Positions 16,989 through 25,448 of a stretch of 63,000 nt of DNA are shown here, piece by piece; positions within the stretch are counted from its first letter, which is position 1, and the number at the start of each line of letters is the position of its first letter. The stretch is from an uncultured Rhodospirillales bacterium (lineage in GTDB: Bacteria; Pseudomonadota; Alphaproteobacteria; Acetobacterales; Acetobacteraceae), in the NCBI GenBank assembly GCA_903835235.1, contig CAILMF010000018.1, forward strand, positions 1 through 63,000, written 5' to 3'. The position numbers and the translations under genes were made by a program. Under the pieces are notes generated by a model. It had not been told where the DNA came from. It worked only from the letters and a program-made list of their open reading frames with translations, and ran no database searches.

Positions 16989-18128
16989 TCAGTGGGAGTA
17001 GGGGTACAGCTTCCAATACGCCTTGATCAGCCGCCACCGGTGCGCCAGCCCGTCGGGCTCGAACACCAGGAACAGGATGATGACGGCGCCGACGACCATG
17101 TCGCGCAGGAAGCTGATATTGGCGCCGAGCTTCAGCGCCTGGTCCACCGGGCCGCCGGCGATGGCATCGGCGCCCAGCTGCACCACCTCCGGCAGCAGCA
17201 CCATGAAGGCCGCGCCCATCAGGCTGCCGGAAATGCTGCCCAGGCCGCCGATGATGACCATGCCGAGGAACTGGATGGAGAAGCCGATATTGAACGCCTC
17301 GACGCTGACGAATTGCAGGTAGTGCGCATACAACGCGCCACCGATGCCGGCGTAGAAGCTGGCGATGCCGAAGCTGAGCGTGCGGTAATAGGCCAGGTTG
17401 ATGCCCATCATCTCCGCGCTCAGGTAGTGGTCGCGCACCGCGATCAGCGCGCGGCCGTCACGCGTGCGCATCAGGTTGGCGGCGGCCACGAACATCAGCA
17501 CCACGGCCACCAGCACCACGTAGAAATAGGTCTCCTCGCGGTCGAAGCTGAAGCCCAGCAGCGCCGGCGGCTCGGTGCCGCGGCCGGCGACACCACCGGT
17601 GAACCACTGCGCGCGGGCGAAGAAATCCTCGATGATGAACTGCGCCGCCAGGGTGGCGATGGCCAGGTACAGCCCCTTCAGCCGCGCCGCCGGCAGGCCG
17701 AAGACGATGCCGACCACCGTCGTCATCAGCCCCGCCAAGGGAATGCAGAGCAGCACGGGAATGCCGTGCTCATGCAGCCAGGCCGAGGAGAAGGCGCCGA
17801 CGCCAAAGAAGGCCGCATGGCCAATGCTGATCTGCCCGGTGAAACCGACCAGGATGTTCAGCCCCAGGGCGGCGACCCCCAGAAAACCGATCTGGATCAG
17901 CAGCCCCAGCCCGTAGCGGCCGATATCGAACAGCGCCAGGAAGTCGTCATAGCTCTGCGCCAGGCTGCCGCCATTCTCCAGGTATTGCCTGGCCACCGAA
18001 GGCAGCGGCAGCAGGGCCAGCAGCGCCACACCGGCAATCACCGCCAGCCGGGTGTTGCGCGTGGCGAACAGCGACATGTCCGCGCGGTAGCTGGTGCGGA
18101 AATCGCCCGCGGGGGTCATCGCCGTCAT
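16989..18128 (-). CDS. livM: Branched-chain-type ABC transporter permease LivM
   Basis: 379-residue inner-membrane permease with about ten hydrophobic segments and the LivM hallmark GHAAFFGVGAFSSAWL (GxxAFxxxGAYxxA motif) near residue 110, plus the EAA-like stretch around GLGSISGSLMGAAF. The N-terminus (MTAMTPAGDFRTSYRADMSLF) is soluble. It follows livH by 4 nt and precedes the binding-protein gene by 22 nt in the operon. Confidence 0.93.
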   Translation of the reverse strand: MTAMTPAGDFRTSYRADMSLFATRNTRLAVIAGVALLALLPLPSVARQYLENGGSLAQSYDDFLALFDIGRYGLGLLIQIGFLGVAALGLNILVGFTGQISIGHAAFFGVGAFSSAWLHEHGIPVLLCIPLAGLMTTVVGIVFGLPAARLKGLYLAIATLAAQFIIEDFFARAQWFTGGVAGRGTEPPALLGFSFDREETYFYVVLVAVVLMFVAAANLMRTRDGRALIAVRDHYLSAEMMGINLAYYRTLSFGIASFYAGIGGALYAHYLQFVSVEAFNIGFSIQFLGMVIIGGLGSISGSLMGAAFMVLLPEVVQLGADAIAGGPVDQALKLGANISFLRDMVVGAVIILFLVFEPDGLAHRWRLIKAYWKLYPYSH

Positions 18129-18132
18129 CGCG

Positions 18133-19026
18133 CTACACCCGCTCGATGTTCTTGGTGCCGAACAAGCCGTAGGGCTTGATCAGCAGGATCAGGATCAGCG
18201 CGTAGAAGGGCGCGATGGCGTAGAGGTTGCCGATATGCAGCCATTCGGCGTCGACATACTGCGCCAGGTTCTCCAGCACGCCGACGATGATGCCGCCGAG
18301 CACCGCGCCCACCACGCTGTCCAACCCGCCCAGGATCACCGCGGGGAAGACCTTGATGCCATAGAAGGACAGCGCCGAGGAGACGCCATTCACCACGCCC
18401 ACCACCACCCCGGCCACCGAGGAGACCAGCGCCGAGATGGCCCAGGACATCGCGAAGACCTTGGGCACGGAAATGCCGAGCGACTGCGCCACCTGCTGGT
18501 CGAAGGCCGTCGCCCGCATGGCCAGGCCGTGCTTGCTGGCGGTGAAGAACCAGGCGAAGGCGCCCATGATGACGACCGAGATGGCCAGCGACAGCAGGTA
18601 GACCGGCTGCACCTGCAACCCCAGCAAATCCACCCGCTCGGCCGCGAAAATGGGCGGGAAGGGCCGGGCAAATACCCCAAAAATCCACTTCATCAACGCC
18701 TGGAAGAAGATGCCGAGGCCGATGGTGGCCATGATCACGCTGATCACCGGCTCGCCGATCAGCGGCCGCAGCACCACCACCTGCAGGATGATGCCGAACA
18801 GCGTCATGAACACCATGGTGAACAGGAAGCCGGCCCAGAACGGCAATTGCCATTCGGTCAGGAAGTACCAGCACACCCAGGCGCCCACCAACAGGAACTC
18901 GCCCTGGGCGAAGTTCACCACCTGGCTGGCCTTGTAGATCAGCACGAAGCTCATCGCGACCACGCCGTACAGCGCGCCGACGATGAAGCCGTTCAGCAGC
19001 AATGGCAGCAGCAGGTTCCAGTCCAT
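18133..19026 (-). CDS. livH: Branched-chain-type ABC transporter permease LivH
   Basis: 297 residues, polytopic. The N-terminus NGFIVGALYGVVAMSFVLIYKASQVVNFAQGEFLLVGA is the LivH signature, and GGLDSVVGAVLGGIIVG is the C-terminal permease motif contacting the ATPases. It lies 3 nt from the fadD stop and forms the translocation pore with LivM. Confidence 0.94.
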   Translation of the reverse strand: MDWNLLLPLLLNGFIVGALYGVVAMSFVLIYKASQVVNFAQGEFLLVGAWVCWYFLTEWQLPFWAGFLFTMVFMTLFGIILQVVVLRPLIGEPVISVIMATIGLGIFFQALMKWIFGVFARPFPPIFAAERVDLLGLQVQPVYLLSLAISVVIMGAFAWFFTASKHGLAMRATAFDQQVAQSLGISVPKVFAMSWAISALVSSVAGVVVGVVNGVSSALSFYGIKVFPAVILGGLDSVVGAVLGGIIVGVLENLAQYVDAEWLHIGNLYAIAPFYALILILLIKPYGLFGTKNIERV

Positions 19027-19029
19027 CCC

Positions 19030-20901
19030 TCAGGCCTCCACAACCTGCAACGTCGTCCGCACCCGCTGGCGCGTGCCATCCTGGAAGGCGATGGTGGTGT
19101 CCACCGGAATGGCGGCGTCGCCACGATACATCGCCTCGATGATCTCGCCGTATTTCTGGTTGATCACGCCGCGCCGCACCTTTCGCGTGCGGGTCAGCTC
19201 CTCGTCATCCGCGTCCAGCTCCTTGTACAGCAGCACGAACTTCTGGATGCGCTGGGCCGGCGGCAGGGTCTCGTTCACCCGCTGCACCTCCGCGGCCATC
19301 AGCCGCAGCACCTCCGGCCGGCCGGAGAGGTCGGTATAGGTGGTGAAGGCGATGCGGCTGCGCTCCGCCCATTTGGACACGATGGGGAAGCGGATGCAGA
19401 GCAGCGCGGTCAGCCCCGGCTTGCCGTCGCCCAGCACCACGGCTTCGGCGACGTAGGGGCTGAACTTCAGCTTGTTCTCGATGTATTGCGGGCTGAAGCG
19501 GTCGCCGCGACTGGTGACCGCGATGTCCTTGATGCGGTCGATCACCACCAGGTGGCCGGCCTGGTTGAAGTAGCCGGCATCGCCGCTGTGCAGCCAGCCG
19601 TCGCGCAGGTCGGCATTCTCGCCCATGCCGAAATAGCCGCTGAACATGTGCGGGTGCTTGGTCAAAATCTCGCCGACGCCGTTGTGGTCCGGCTGGTCGA
19701 TGCTGATCTGCACCTGGTCGTTGAAGGCCACGCCGACCGTGTCGAAATCCACATCCTCGGGCCGATGCACGGTGAAGGCGCCCAGCGTTTCGGTCTGGCC
19801 GTATAGTTGCCGCAGCGGCACGCCCATGGCCAGGAAGAAGCGGAAGGTATCCGGCCCCAGCGCCGCGCCGCCGGTGGCCGCGCTGCGCAGCCTGGTGAAG
19901 CCGAGCCGGTCGCGCAGCGCGCGGAACAGCAGCACCTCCGCCAGCACGGAGCGCCTACCCTTCGCCAGCGCCGCCAGCCCCAGCTTCATGCCCAGGCCGA
20001 ACATCCAGCGCTTCAGCGCCGAGGCTTCCAGCACCCGCGCCCGCACCTCCGCCGCAATGCTCTCCCACAGCCGGGGCGCGAACAGCACGAAGCTCGGGCC
20101 GATCTCGCGCATGTCGGCCATCATCGTCTCGGGTTCCTCGACGAAGTTGACGCGCATGCGCGACAGCAACCCCCAGCCGAGCACGTAGATCTGCTCCATG
20201 ATCCAGGGCAGCGGCAGGACGGAGACGTATTCATCCGTCGGCCCGCGCGGGTCGGCCTCAAGATAGGCGCGGCAATGGTTCACGATGGCGCCGCCGGTCA
20301 GCATGGCCAGCTTCGGCCGCGCCGTGGTGCCGGAGGTGGTGCAGAGCACCGCGACATCCTCGGCCCGGGTCGCGTCCACCAGCATGTCCCAGGTGCCCGG
20401 CGCCGCCACATGCGCCGCCTCGCCCAGGCGCAGCACCTCGGCCAGCGGCACCAGGCGCGGGTCCTCGTGCTTGCGCATGCCGCGGGGGTCGCAATAGACG
20501 ATGTGGCGCAGGCCCGGCAGTTGGTCGCCCACGTTCAGCAGCTTGTCGACCTGCTCCTCATCCTCGGCGATGACCACGCTGGCCCCCGCGAAGTCCAGCA
20601 GATAGGCAACCTCCTCATCCAGCGCGTCGCGGTACAGCCCCAGCGACCGGGCGCCCAGCGCATGCGCGGCGATCTCGCCCATCACCCAGTCCGGCCGGTT
20701 GTCGCCGATCAGCCCGACCACCTCGCCCGCGGCCACGCCCAGCGCGCGCAGGCCGAGCGCGATCGCGCGGGTGCGGGCCTGGTAGGCGCCCCAGGTGATG
20801 CTGCGCCAGATGCCCAGCTCCTTCTCGCGCAGCGCAATCTCGTCCGCATGGCCGGCGGCGTTGTGGCGCAACAGCCGGGGCAACGTGTCCAGGCCGCTCA
20901 C
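19030..20901 (-). CDS. Long-chain fatty acid-CoA ligase-like AMP-binding protein
   Basis: 623 residues, of the larger AMP-binding subfamily (FadD15/ACSL-like) that is often embedded in liv-type operons. Motifs: LCTTSGTTARPKLAMLT (P-loop; GTTARPK variant), YGQTETLGAF, GWLHSGDAGYFNQAGHL and DRIKDIAVTSRGDRFSPQYIENKLK. The start is a GTG (20901) overlapping the livG stop. Encoded between the ATPase LivG and permease LivH, it is probably dedicated to activating the imported acid. The chain length specificity cannot be read from sequence alone. Confidence 0.88.
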   Translation of the reverse strand: MSGLDTLPRLLRHNAAGHADEIALREKELGIWRSITWGAYQARTRAIALGLRALGVAAGEVVGLIGDNRPDWVMGEIAAHALGARSLGLYRDALDEEVAYLLDFAGASVVIAEDEEQVDKLLNVGDQLPGLRHIVYCDPRGMRKHEDPRLVPLAEVLRLGEAAHVAAPGTWDMLVDATRAEDVAVLCTTSGTTARPKLAMLTGGAIVNHCRAYLEADPRGPTDEYVSVLPLPWIMEQIYVLGWGLLSRMRVNFVEEPETMMADMREIGPSFVLFAPRLWESIAAEVRARVLEASALKRWMFGLGMKLGLAALAKGRRSVLAEVLLFRALRDRLGFTRLRSAATGGAALGPDTFRFFLAMGVPLRQLYGQTETLGAFTVHRPEDVDFDTVGVAFNDQVQISIDQPDHNGVGEILTKHPHMFSGYFGMGENADLRDGWLHSGDAGYFNQAGHLVVIDRIKDIAVTSRGDRFSPQYIENKLKFSPYVAEAVVLGDGKPGLTALLCIRFPIVSKWAERSRIAFTTYTDLSGRPEVLRLMAAEVQRVNETLPPAQRIQKFVLLYKELDADDEELTRTRKVRRGVINQKYGEIIEAMYRGDAAIPVDTTIAFQDGTRQRVRTTLQVVEA

Positions 20902-21707
20902 GCCGCCGGCTCCGCCACGGCTTCGTCCACCTCGCCCAGATAGGCGCGCTTCACGTGTTCATTGGCCATCACCACCTCCGGCGTGCCGGTGGCGATGCAG
21001 CGGCCGAAATCCAGCACGGCAACGCGGTGGCTGATATCCATCACCACGCCCATGTCGTGCTCGATCATCAGCACGGTCATGCCCCATTCCTCGTTGAGGT
21101 CGAGGATGTAGCGGGCCATGTCCTCCTTCTCCTCCAGGTTCATGCCGGCCATCGGCTCGTCCAGCAAAATCAGCCGCGGTTGCAGCGCCATGGCGCGCGC
21201 CAGTTCCACCCGCTTGCGCAGGCCGTAGGGCAGTTGGCCCGCAATGGCCTTGCGGACGTGCTGGATTTCCAGGAAGTCGATGATCTTCTCGACCTCCTCG
21301 CGGTGGCGCAGCTCCTCCGCCTCGGCCCCCGCGCCCCACCAGGCCATACCGGCCAGGAAGTTCCGCTTCAGCAGGTGGTGCCGGCCGACCATGATGTTCT
21401 CCAGCACCGTCATGTGGCCGAACAGCGCCAGGTTCTGGAAGGTGCGGCCAATGCCGGCGGCGGCGCGCCGGTTGGTGCGCATCCGCGTGATGTCCTGCCC
21501 CTCGAACAGGATGCGCCCGGAGGTCGGGCTGTAGCGGCCGGAGACGCAATTGACGAAGCTGGTCTTGCCGGCGCCGTTGGGCCCGATGATCGAAAAGATT
21601 TCACCGGGACTGACCGAAAGCGACACCTCGGTCAGCGCGCGGACACCGCCGAAACGCAAGCTGATATTGTCCGCCTGCAGAATAGGCGCAGCCTCACGCA
21701 AATTCAT
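20898..21707 (-). CDS. livG: Branched-chain-type ABC transporter ATPase LivG
   Basis: 269 residues from the ATG at 21707. Walker A GPNGAGKTS, signature in QLPYGLRKRVELARAMA (degenerate LSGGQ as YGLRKR, typical of LivG), Walker B LILLDEPMAGMN and IEHDMGVVMDISHRV. The LivG-specific insertion after Walker A (ENIMVGRHHLLKRNFLAG) is present. First transporter gene of the operon, 38 nt after the phosphodiesterase gene. Confidence 0.93.
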   Translation of the reverse strand: MNLREAAPILQADNISLRFGGVRALTEVSLSVSPGEIFSIIGPNGAGKTSFVNCVSGRYSPTSGRILFEGQDITRMRTNRRAAAGIGRTFQNLALFGHMTVLENIMVGRHHLLKRNFLAGMAWWGAGAEAEELRHREEVEKIIDFLEIQHVRKAIAGQLPYGLRKRVELARAMALQPRLILLDEPMAGMNLEEKEDMARYILDLNEEWGMTVLMIEHDMGVVMDISHRVAVLDFGRCIATGTPEVVMANEHVKRAYLGEVDEAVAEPAA

Positions 21708-21745
21708 GCCCAGCGTTCCCCCGTTGCGGCAACATACCCCCCTCC

Positions 21746-22501
21746 TCAGCGCCGGAGCAACCATTCCCCGCGCATCCGCAGCGCCCGCACCGGGTCGTCG
21801 CTGGTCATCGCGTCCAGGTCCAATTCCAGGGCACGGGCGATATCCGCGGCCCGGTTGGCGCCCCAGGCGCTGACCGCCAGCCCGGCCTGGCGCAATCCTG
21901 CCACGGCGGCCTGGTCCAGCTCGGCCAACGGCAGGCCGATCTCGGTCGCGCCGCAACTCCGCGCCAGCGCCACGGCGGCGGGCAGGCCCATGCCGCGCCA
22001 GGGCCGGCCTTCCAGCAGCAGCACCAGGCCGGCGAAACCGCCCAGCCCGGCCGCGGCTGTCACGTCGCTGGGCTGGAAGGCCATCAGCAGCGTGCGGCCC
22101 CGCAGCCCCAGGGCATCCAGCACCGCGGCGCTGCGCGCCACCAGGCCGGGATAGGGGCGGCCCTCGGCATCGGCCTTCACCTCCAGCCGTAGCCCCTGCG
22201 CCGAGCCGGCCAGCAACGCGGCGACATCGGCCAGCAGCGGCACCGGCTCGCCGCCCGTGCCGCGCACCCGCACCGCGCCCAGCGCCGCGGCGCTCAGCGC
22301 CCGCACCGGGCCGGCCGTGTCGGTCATGCGGTCCAGGGTCGCGTCATGCATCACCACCGGCTCGCCATCGGCCGCGGCATGCACGTCGATCTCCAGCTGC
22401 TCCACTCCCAGGGCCAGGGTCTGGCGGCAGGCCAGCAGGCTGTTCTCGGGCCACAGGTAGGACCCGCCTCGATGGCTGGCGATCATCGGTGTCATCGGCA
22501 T
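21746..22501 (-). CDS. Glycerophosphodiester phosphodiesterase
   Basis: 251-residue GDPD-family enzyme that hydrolyses glycerophosphodiesters to glycerol-3-phosphate and an alcohol. Catalytic motifs: SHRGGSYLWPENS (His-Arg), QLEIDVHAAADGEPVVMHD (metal ligands E, D and His) and TLDRMTDTAGPV; later LEVKADAEG supplies the third metal ligand. AGGAGGG precedes the ATG by 4 nt. No signal peptide, so it is cytoplasmic. It lies directly upstream of livG on the same strand and may be the first gene of that transcript; it is divergent from the flagellin gene. Confidence 0.9.
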   Translation of the reverse strand: MPMTPMIASHRGGSYLWPENSLLACRQTLALGVEQLEIDVHAAADGEPVVMHDATLDRMTDTAGPVRALSAAALGAVRVRGTGGEPVPLLADVAALLAGSAQGLRLEVKADAEGRPYPGLVARSAAVLDALGLRGRTLLMAFQPSDVTAAAGLGGFAGLVLLLEGRPWRGMGLPAAVALARSCGATEIGLPLAELDQAAVAGLRQAGLAVSAWGANRAADIARALELDLDAMTSDDPVRALRMRGEWLLRR

Positions 22502-22693
22502 GCGGCCCTCCTGCGGCGCGGCCGGCCTCTCGGTCCGGCGGCATCGCAAGGCTAGGGCAATATGCGCCGGCGGCCCACCGCGGGCCGGAGCGGGGGCGAA
22601 AATCTCCGGCCGGTTTAACCCCGAATTCACCGAAAGGCGGGATCGTGCTGGTGGACCCGGATGACCTGGGTCCATCGAGCGAAGGAAAAACCA

Positions 22694-23524
22694 ATGCCCT
22701 TCTCAGTGAACACCAATGTCGGCTCCATGGTCGCCCTGGAGTCCCTGACCAACACCACCGCTGATCTGACGGCCACGCAGAAGCGCATCGCCACCGGCTA
22801 TCGCGTCGCCGACGCGAAGGACGATGGCGCCGCCTATGCCGTGGCCGAACGCGTCCGCGGCGACATCGCCGCGACCACCTCGGCCAATGACCAGCTCGGC
22901 AATGCCAAGGGCATGATCGCCGTCACCAACACCGCCCTCAGCAATGTCGACAGCACGCTGAGCGACCTGAAGGCGCTGACGGTGAAGCTGGCCGATGGCA
23001 CGCTGACCACCAGCCAGCGCACCCAGTACCAGGCGCAGGCGAAGGAGCTGACCAACAACATCAACTCCTTCATCAAGAGCGCCAGCTACAACGGCATCAA
23101 CATCCTGAACGACCCGGCGAATACGGCCAACAACATCGTCCAGGACGGCAGCGGCACGGTCTATACCATCAACGGCTACAAGGCGGTCACCAACGTCTAC
23201 AACGTGGTCTCCGGCGCCAATGCCTTCACCGCCGGCGACGCCGCCGCCGCGCTGACCGCGACCGGCGCCATCACCAAGGCGATCGACGCCACGCTGAGCC
23301 AGCTGAACCAGTTCGGCAGCTACTCGAAGTACGTCGATGCGCAGATCACCTACAACAACAACGTCATGGACGCGCAGAACACCGGCCTTGGCGCGCTGGT
23401 GGACGCCGACATGGCGAAGGAATCCGCCAACCTGCAGGCCCTGCAGATCCGCCAGCAGTTGGGCACCCAGGCGCTGAGCATCGCCAACCAGGCACCGCAG
23501 TCGCTGCTGAGCCTGTTCCGCTGA
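22694..23524 (+). CDS. Flagellin
   Basis: 276-residue filament subunit. The N-terminal D0/D1 helices (MPFSVNTNVGSMVALESL, then TQKRIATGYRVADAKDDGAAYAVAERVRG) and the C-terminal helix (QALQIRQQLGTQALSIANQAPQSLLSLFR) are canonical; the surface D2/D3 domain is replaced by about 60 Ala/Thr/Asn-rich residues, as in alphaproteobacterial flagellins. Start at the ATG preceding PFSVNTN, with AAGGAAAAA upstream. It is followed by flaF and two modification genes. The abundant Ser/Thr in the central region are candidate O-glycosylation sites. Confidence 0.96.
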   Translation: MPFSVNTNVGSMVALESLTNTTADLTATQKRIATGYRVADAKDDGAAYAVAERVRGDIAATTSANDQLGNAKGMIAVTNTALSNVDSTLSDLKALTVKLADGTLTTSQRTQYQAQAKELTNNINSFIKSASYNGINILNDPANTANNIVQDGSGTVYTINGYKAVTNVYNVVSGANAFTAGDAAAALTATGAITKAIDATLSQLNQFGSYSKYVDAQITYNNNVMDAQNTGLGALVDADMAKESANLQALQIRQQLGTQALSIANQAPQSLLSLFR

Positions 23525-23578
23525 AGGCCGGCGCCGCTGGTGGGCAACCGCAGGCGGCACAGGCCATCGCTTCGGCAC

Positions 23579-23597
23579 GGCCGTCAGGATGACGGCC
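23579..23597 (+). terminator. Hairpin between flagellin and flaF
   Basis: Perfect 7-bp stem GGCCGTC / GACGGCC with a 5-nt loop, about 55 nt after the flagellin stop. No U-run follows, so it may be a stabilising or attenuating hairpin that leaves flagellin mRNA in excess over the downstream genes rather than a full terminator. Confidence 0.4.
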
Positions 23598-23661
23598 GCA
23601 GCCAGCCTGCCGCAAGGCCGCAGAATTCCGCACCGCCCGCCGCAACAGGATGTTGGCCGAC

Positions 23662-24003
23662 ATGTCAATCGAGACCCTCAACGCGCAACGCGCTGCCGCC
23701 TATCGTCGTCGGCTCACCAACAAGCAGCTGGAAGCCGAGGTCTTCGCCCAGGCCACCCGGTCGATCAAGCTGGCCGAATCAGGGTCGCCGATGGACCGCG
23801 TCCGCGCCGTGGCCGACAATCGTCGCCTCTGGACCGCGGTGCATGCTTCCGTCATCGACCCGACCAATGCGTTGCCGACGGAATTGCGCGGCAAGATCGC
23901 CAGCGTCGCGCTGACCGTGGTGCGCGAATGCGAGGCGAAGGAGCCCGACCTGGCCTTCGTCGCCGGCATCAACGAGCAATTCGCCTCCGGCCTGTGGTCC
24001 TGA
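23662..24003 (+). CDS. flaF: Flagellar biosynthesis regulator FlaF
   Basis: About 113 residues. It matches the FlaF family in order: an EAEVFAQATRSIKLAE helix, the DNRRLWTAVHASVIDPTNALP block, LRGKIASVALTVVRE and the ending DLAFVAGINEQFASGL. In Caulobacter FlaF is needed for flagellin synthesis or secretion and acts opposite to FlbT. An upstream ATG at 23650 would add four residues; neither start has a strong ribosome site. FlbT, the usual partner, is not encoded beside it. Confidence 0.85.
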   Translation: MSIETLNAQRAAAYRRRLTNKQLEAEVFAQATRSIKLAESGSPMDRVRAVADNRRLWTAVHASVIDPTNALPTELRGKIASVALTVVRECEAKEPDLAFVAGINEQFASGLWS

Positions 24004-24010
24004 GCGCGCC

Positions 24011-25447
24011 ATGTCAGGCCAGGTCGCCGGCACCGAGCAGGTCATCTCCGAACGGCTGATGGCGAAGGCCAGGCTGCTGCTGGAAGGCCGGCGCCCGGCG
24101 GAAGCCCTGCCGTTGCTGGAACGGCTGCACCATCTGGACCACGTCCCCGCCCCCGCGCGCGAAGCCCGCGCCATCGCGCTGCTGGCCATGGGCCGCTTCG
24201 GCGATGCCGCCGACGCCGCCGGGGAGGCGCTGGCATGCCTGCCCGGCTCGGCCGCGCTGTTGCAGTTGCGGGGCCGCGCCCGGCTGGCGATGGGCCACGA
24301 CATCGAGGCGCTGGACGATGCCGCCGCCGCCGTGATGGCGGATTCCGGCAGCAACGACGCCAAGGGCCTGATGGCCGAGGCGCTGATGAAGCTCGGCAAG
24401 GCGGATGAGGCGATCTTCCTCGCCTGGCGCGTCGCCGAGGCGCTGCCGCAGGACATGCACGCGCAGCTGCGCCTGGCCCAGGCCTTCATCATGGCCGGCC
24501 GCCACGCCGCCGCCGATGAATTGCTGGCCGCGCTGGAAGCCCGCGCCCCGCAGTTGGCGCTGCCGATTGCGCTGCGGGCGCAGAACAAGCTGCTGATGCA
24601 CGACGCCGCCGAGGCGGAGCGCATGACCCGCGCCGCGCTGGACCGCGGCATGGTCGAGGTTTCCCTGCACAGCGTGCTGGCGCATGCGCTGGTGGCGCAG
24701 CAGCGCCTGCACGAAGCCGGTGCGCATTTCCGCGCCGCGTCCCGCCTGGCGCCGCACGACGCCTACCTGGCCCATCTCGCCGATGCCTCGGCCGGCGGCA
24801 CGCCCGAGCGCGCCACCGACGCCTATGTCTCCGCGGTATTCGACGGCTATGCCGGCCGCTTCGAGGCGGAATTGCTGGGCATGGGCTACCGCGTGCCCGG
24901 GTTGATCCGCCTGGCGGTGGACCGCTGGCTGGCCGAGGCCGGGCAGGCGACCATTCCCGGCCCGGTGCTGGACCTCGGCTGCGGCACCGGGCTGGTCGGC
25001 GTCGCCCTGCTCGGCCTGACCGGGGCCGGCCTTTGCGGCGTCGACCTGTCGCGCAACATGATCGCGCAGACCCTCGCCAAGGGCATCTACACCGAGCTCC
25101 ACCAGGCCGAGTTCTCCGCCGCGCTGGCCGCGATCCAGACCCGCTACGCCCTGGTCGCCGCTGCCGACCTGTTCTGCTACTTCGGCGACCTGGAGGACGC
25201 CCTGCTGGCCGCCGCCGCACGGCTGGCGGATGCCGGGCTGATGATGTTCAGCGTCGAGCTTTCGGCCGAACCAGGCGGCTGGCAACTCGGCGAAAGCGGC
25301 CGCTACCGGCATAGCCTGGCCTATGTCACCTCGGCGCTGCAGCAGTCGGGCCTCACCGCGCTCAGCATCGCGCCGGAAACCCTGCGGCAGAATGGCGGCG
25401 AGCCGGTCGAGGGCCTCTTCGTCATCGCCCGCCGGCAGGTCTGCTAG
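24011..25447 (+). CDS. TPR-repeat protein with SAM-dependent methyltransferase domain
   Basis: 478 residues in two parts. Residues ~10-270 are tetratricopeptide-type helical repeats (ARLLLEGRRPAEALPLLERL; AEALMKLGKADEAIFLA). Residues ~275-478 are a class I methyltransferase: motif I VLDLGCGTGLVGVAL, then GVDLSRNMIAQ, and a conserved AADLFCYFGDLEDAL. This is the TPR-methyltransferase type of COG4976. It starts 7 nt after flaF and ends 1 nt before the GT41 gene, so the three are an operon. A role in methylating flagellin or its glycan is a reasonable inference from position only. Confidence 0.8.
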   Translation: MSGQVAGTEQVISERLMAKARLLLEGRRPAEALPLLERLHHLDHVPAPAREARAIALLAMGRFGDAADAAGEALACLPGSAALLQLRGRARLAMGHDIEALDDAAAAVMADSGSNDAKGLMAEALMKLGKADEAIFLAWRVAEALPQDMHAQLRLAQAFIMAGRHAAADELLAALEARAPQLALPIALRAQNKLLMHDAAEAERMTRAALDRGMVEVSLHSVLAHALVAQQRLHEAGAHFRAASRLAPHDAYLAHLADASAGGTPERATDAYVSAVFDGYAGRFEAELLGMGYRVPGLIRLAVDRWLAEAGQATIPGPVLDLGCGTGLVGVALLGLTGAGLCGVDLSRNMIAQTLAKGIYTELHQAEFSAALAAIQTRYALVAAADLFCYFGDLEDALLAAAARLADAGLMMFSVELSAEPGGWQLGESGRYRHSLAYVTSALQQSGLTALSIAPETLRQNGGEPVEGLFVIARRQVC

Positions 25448-25448
25448 C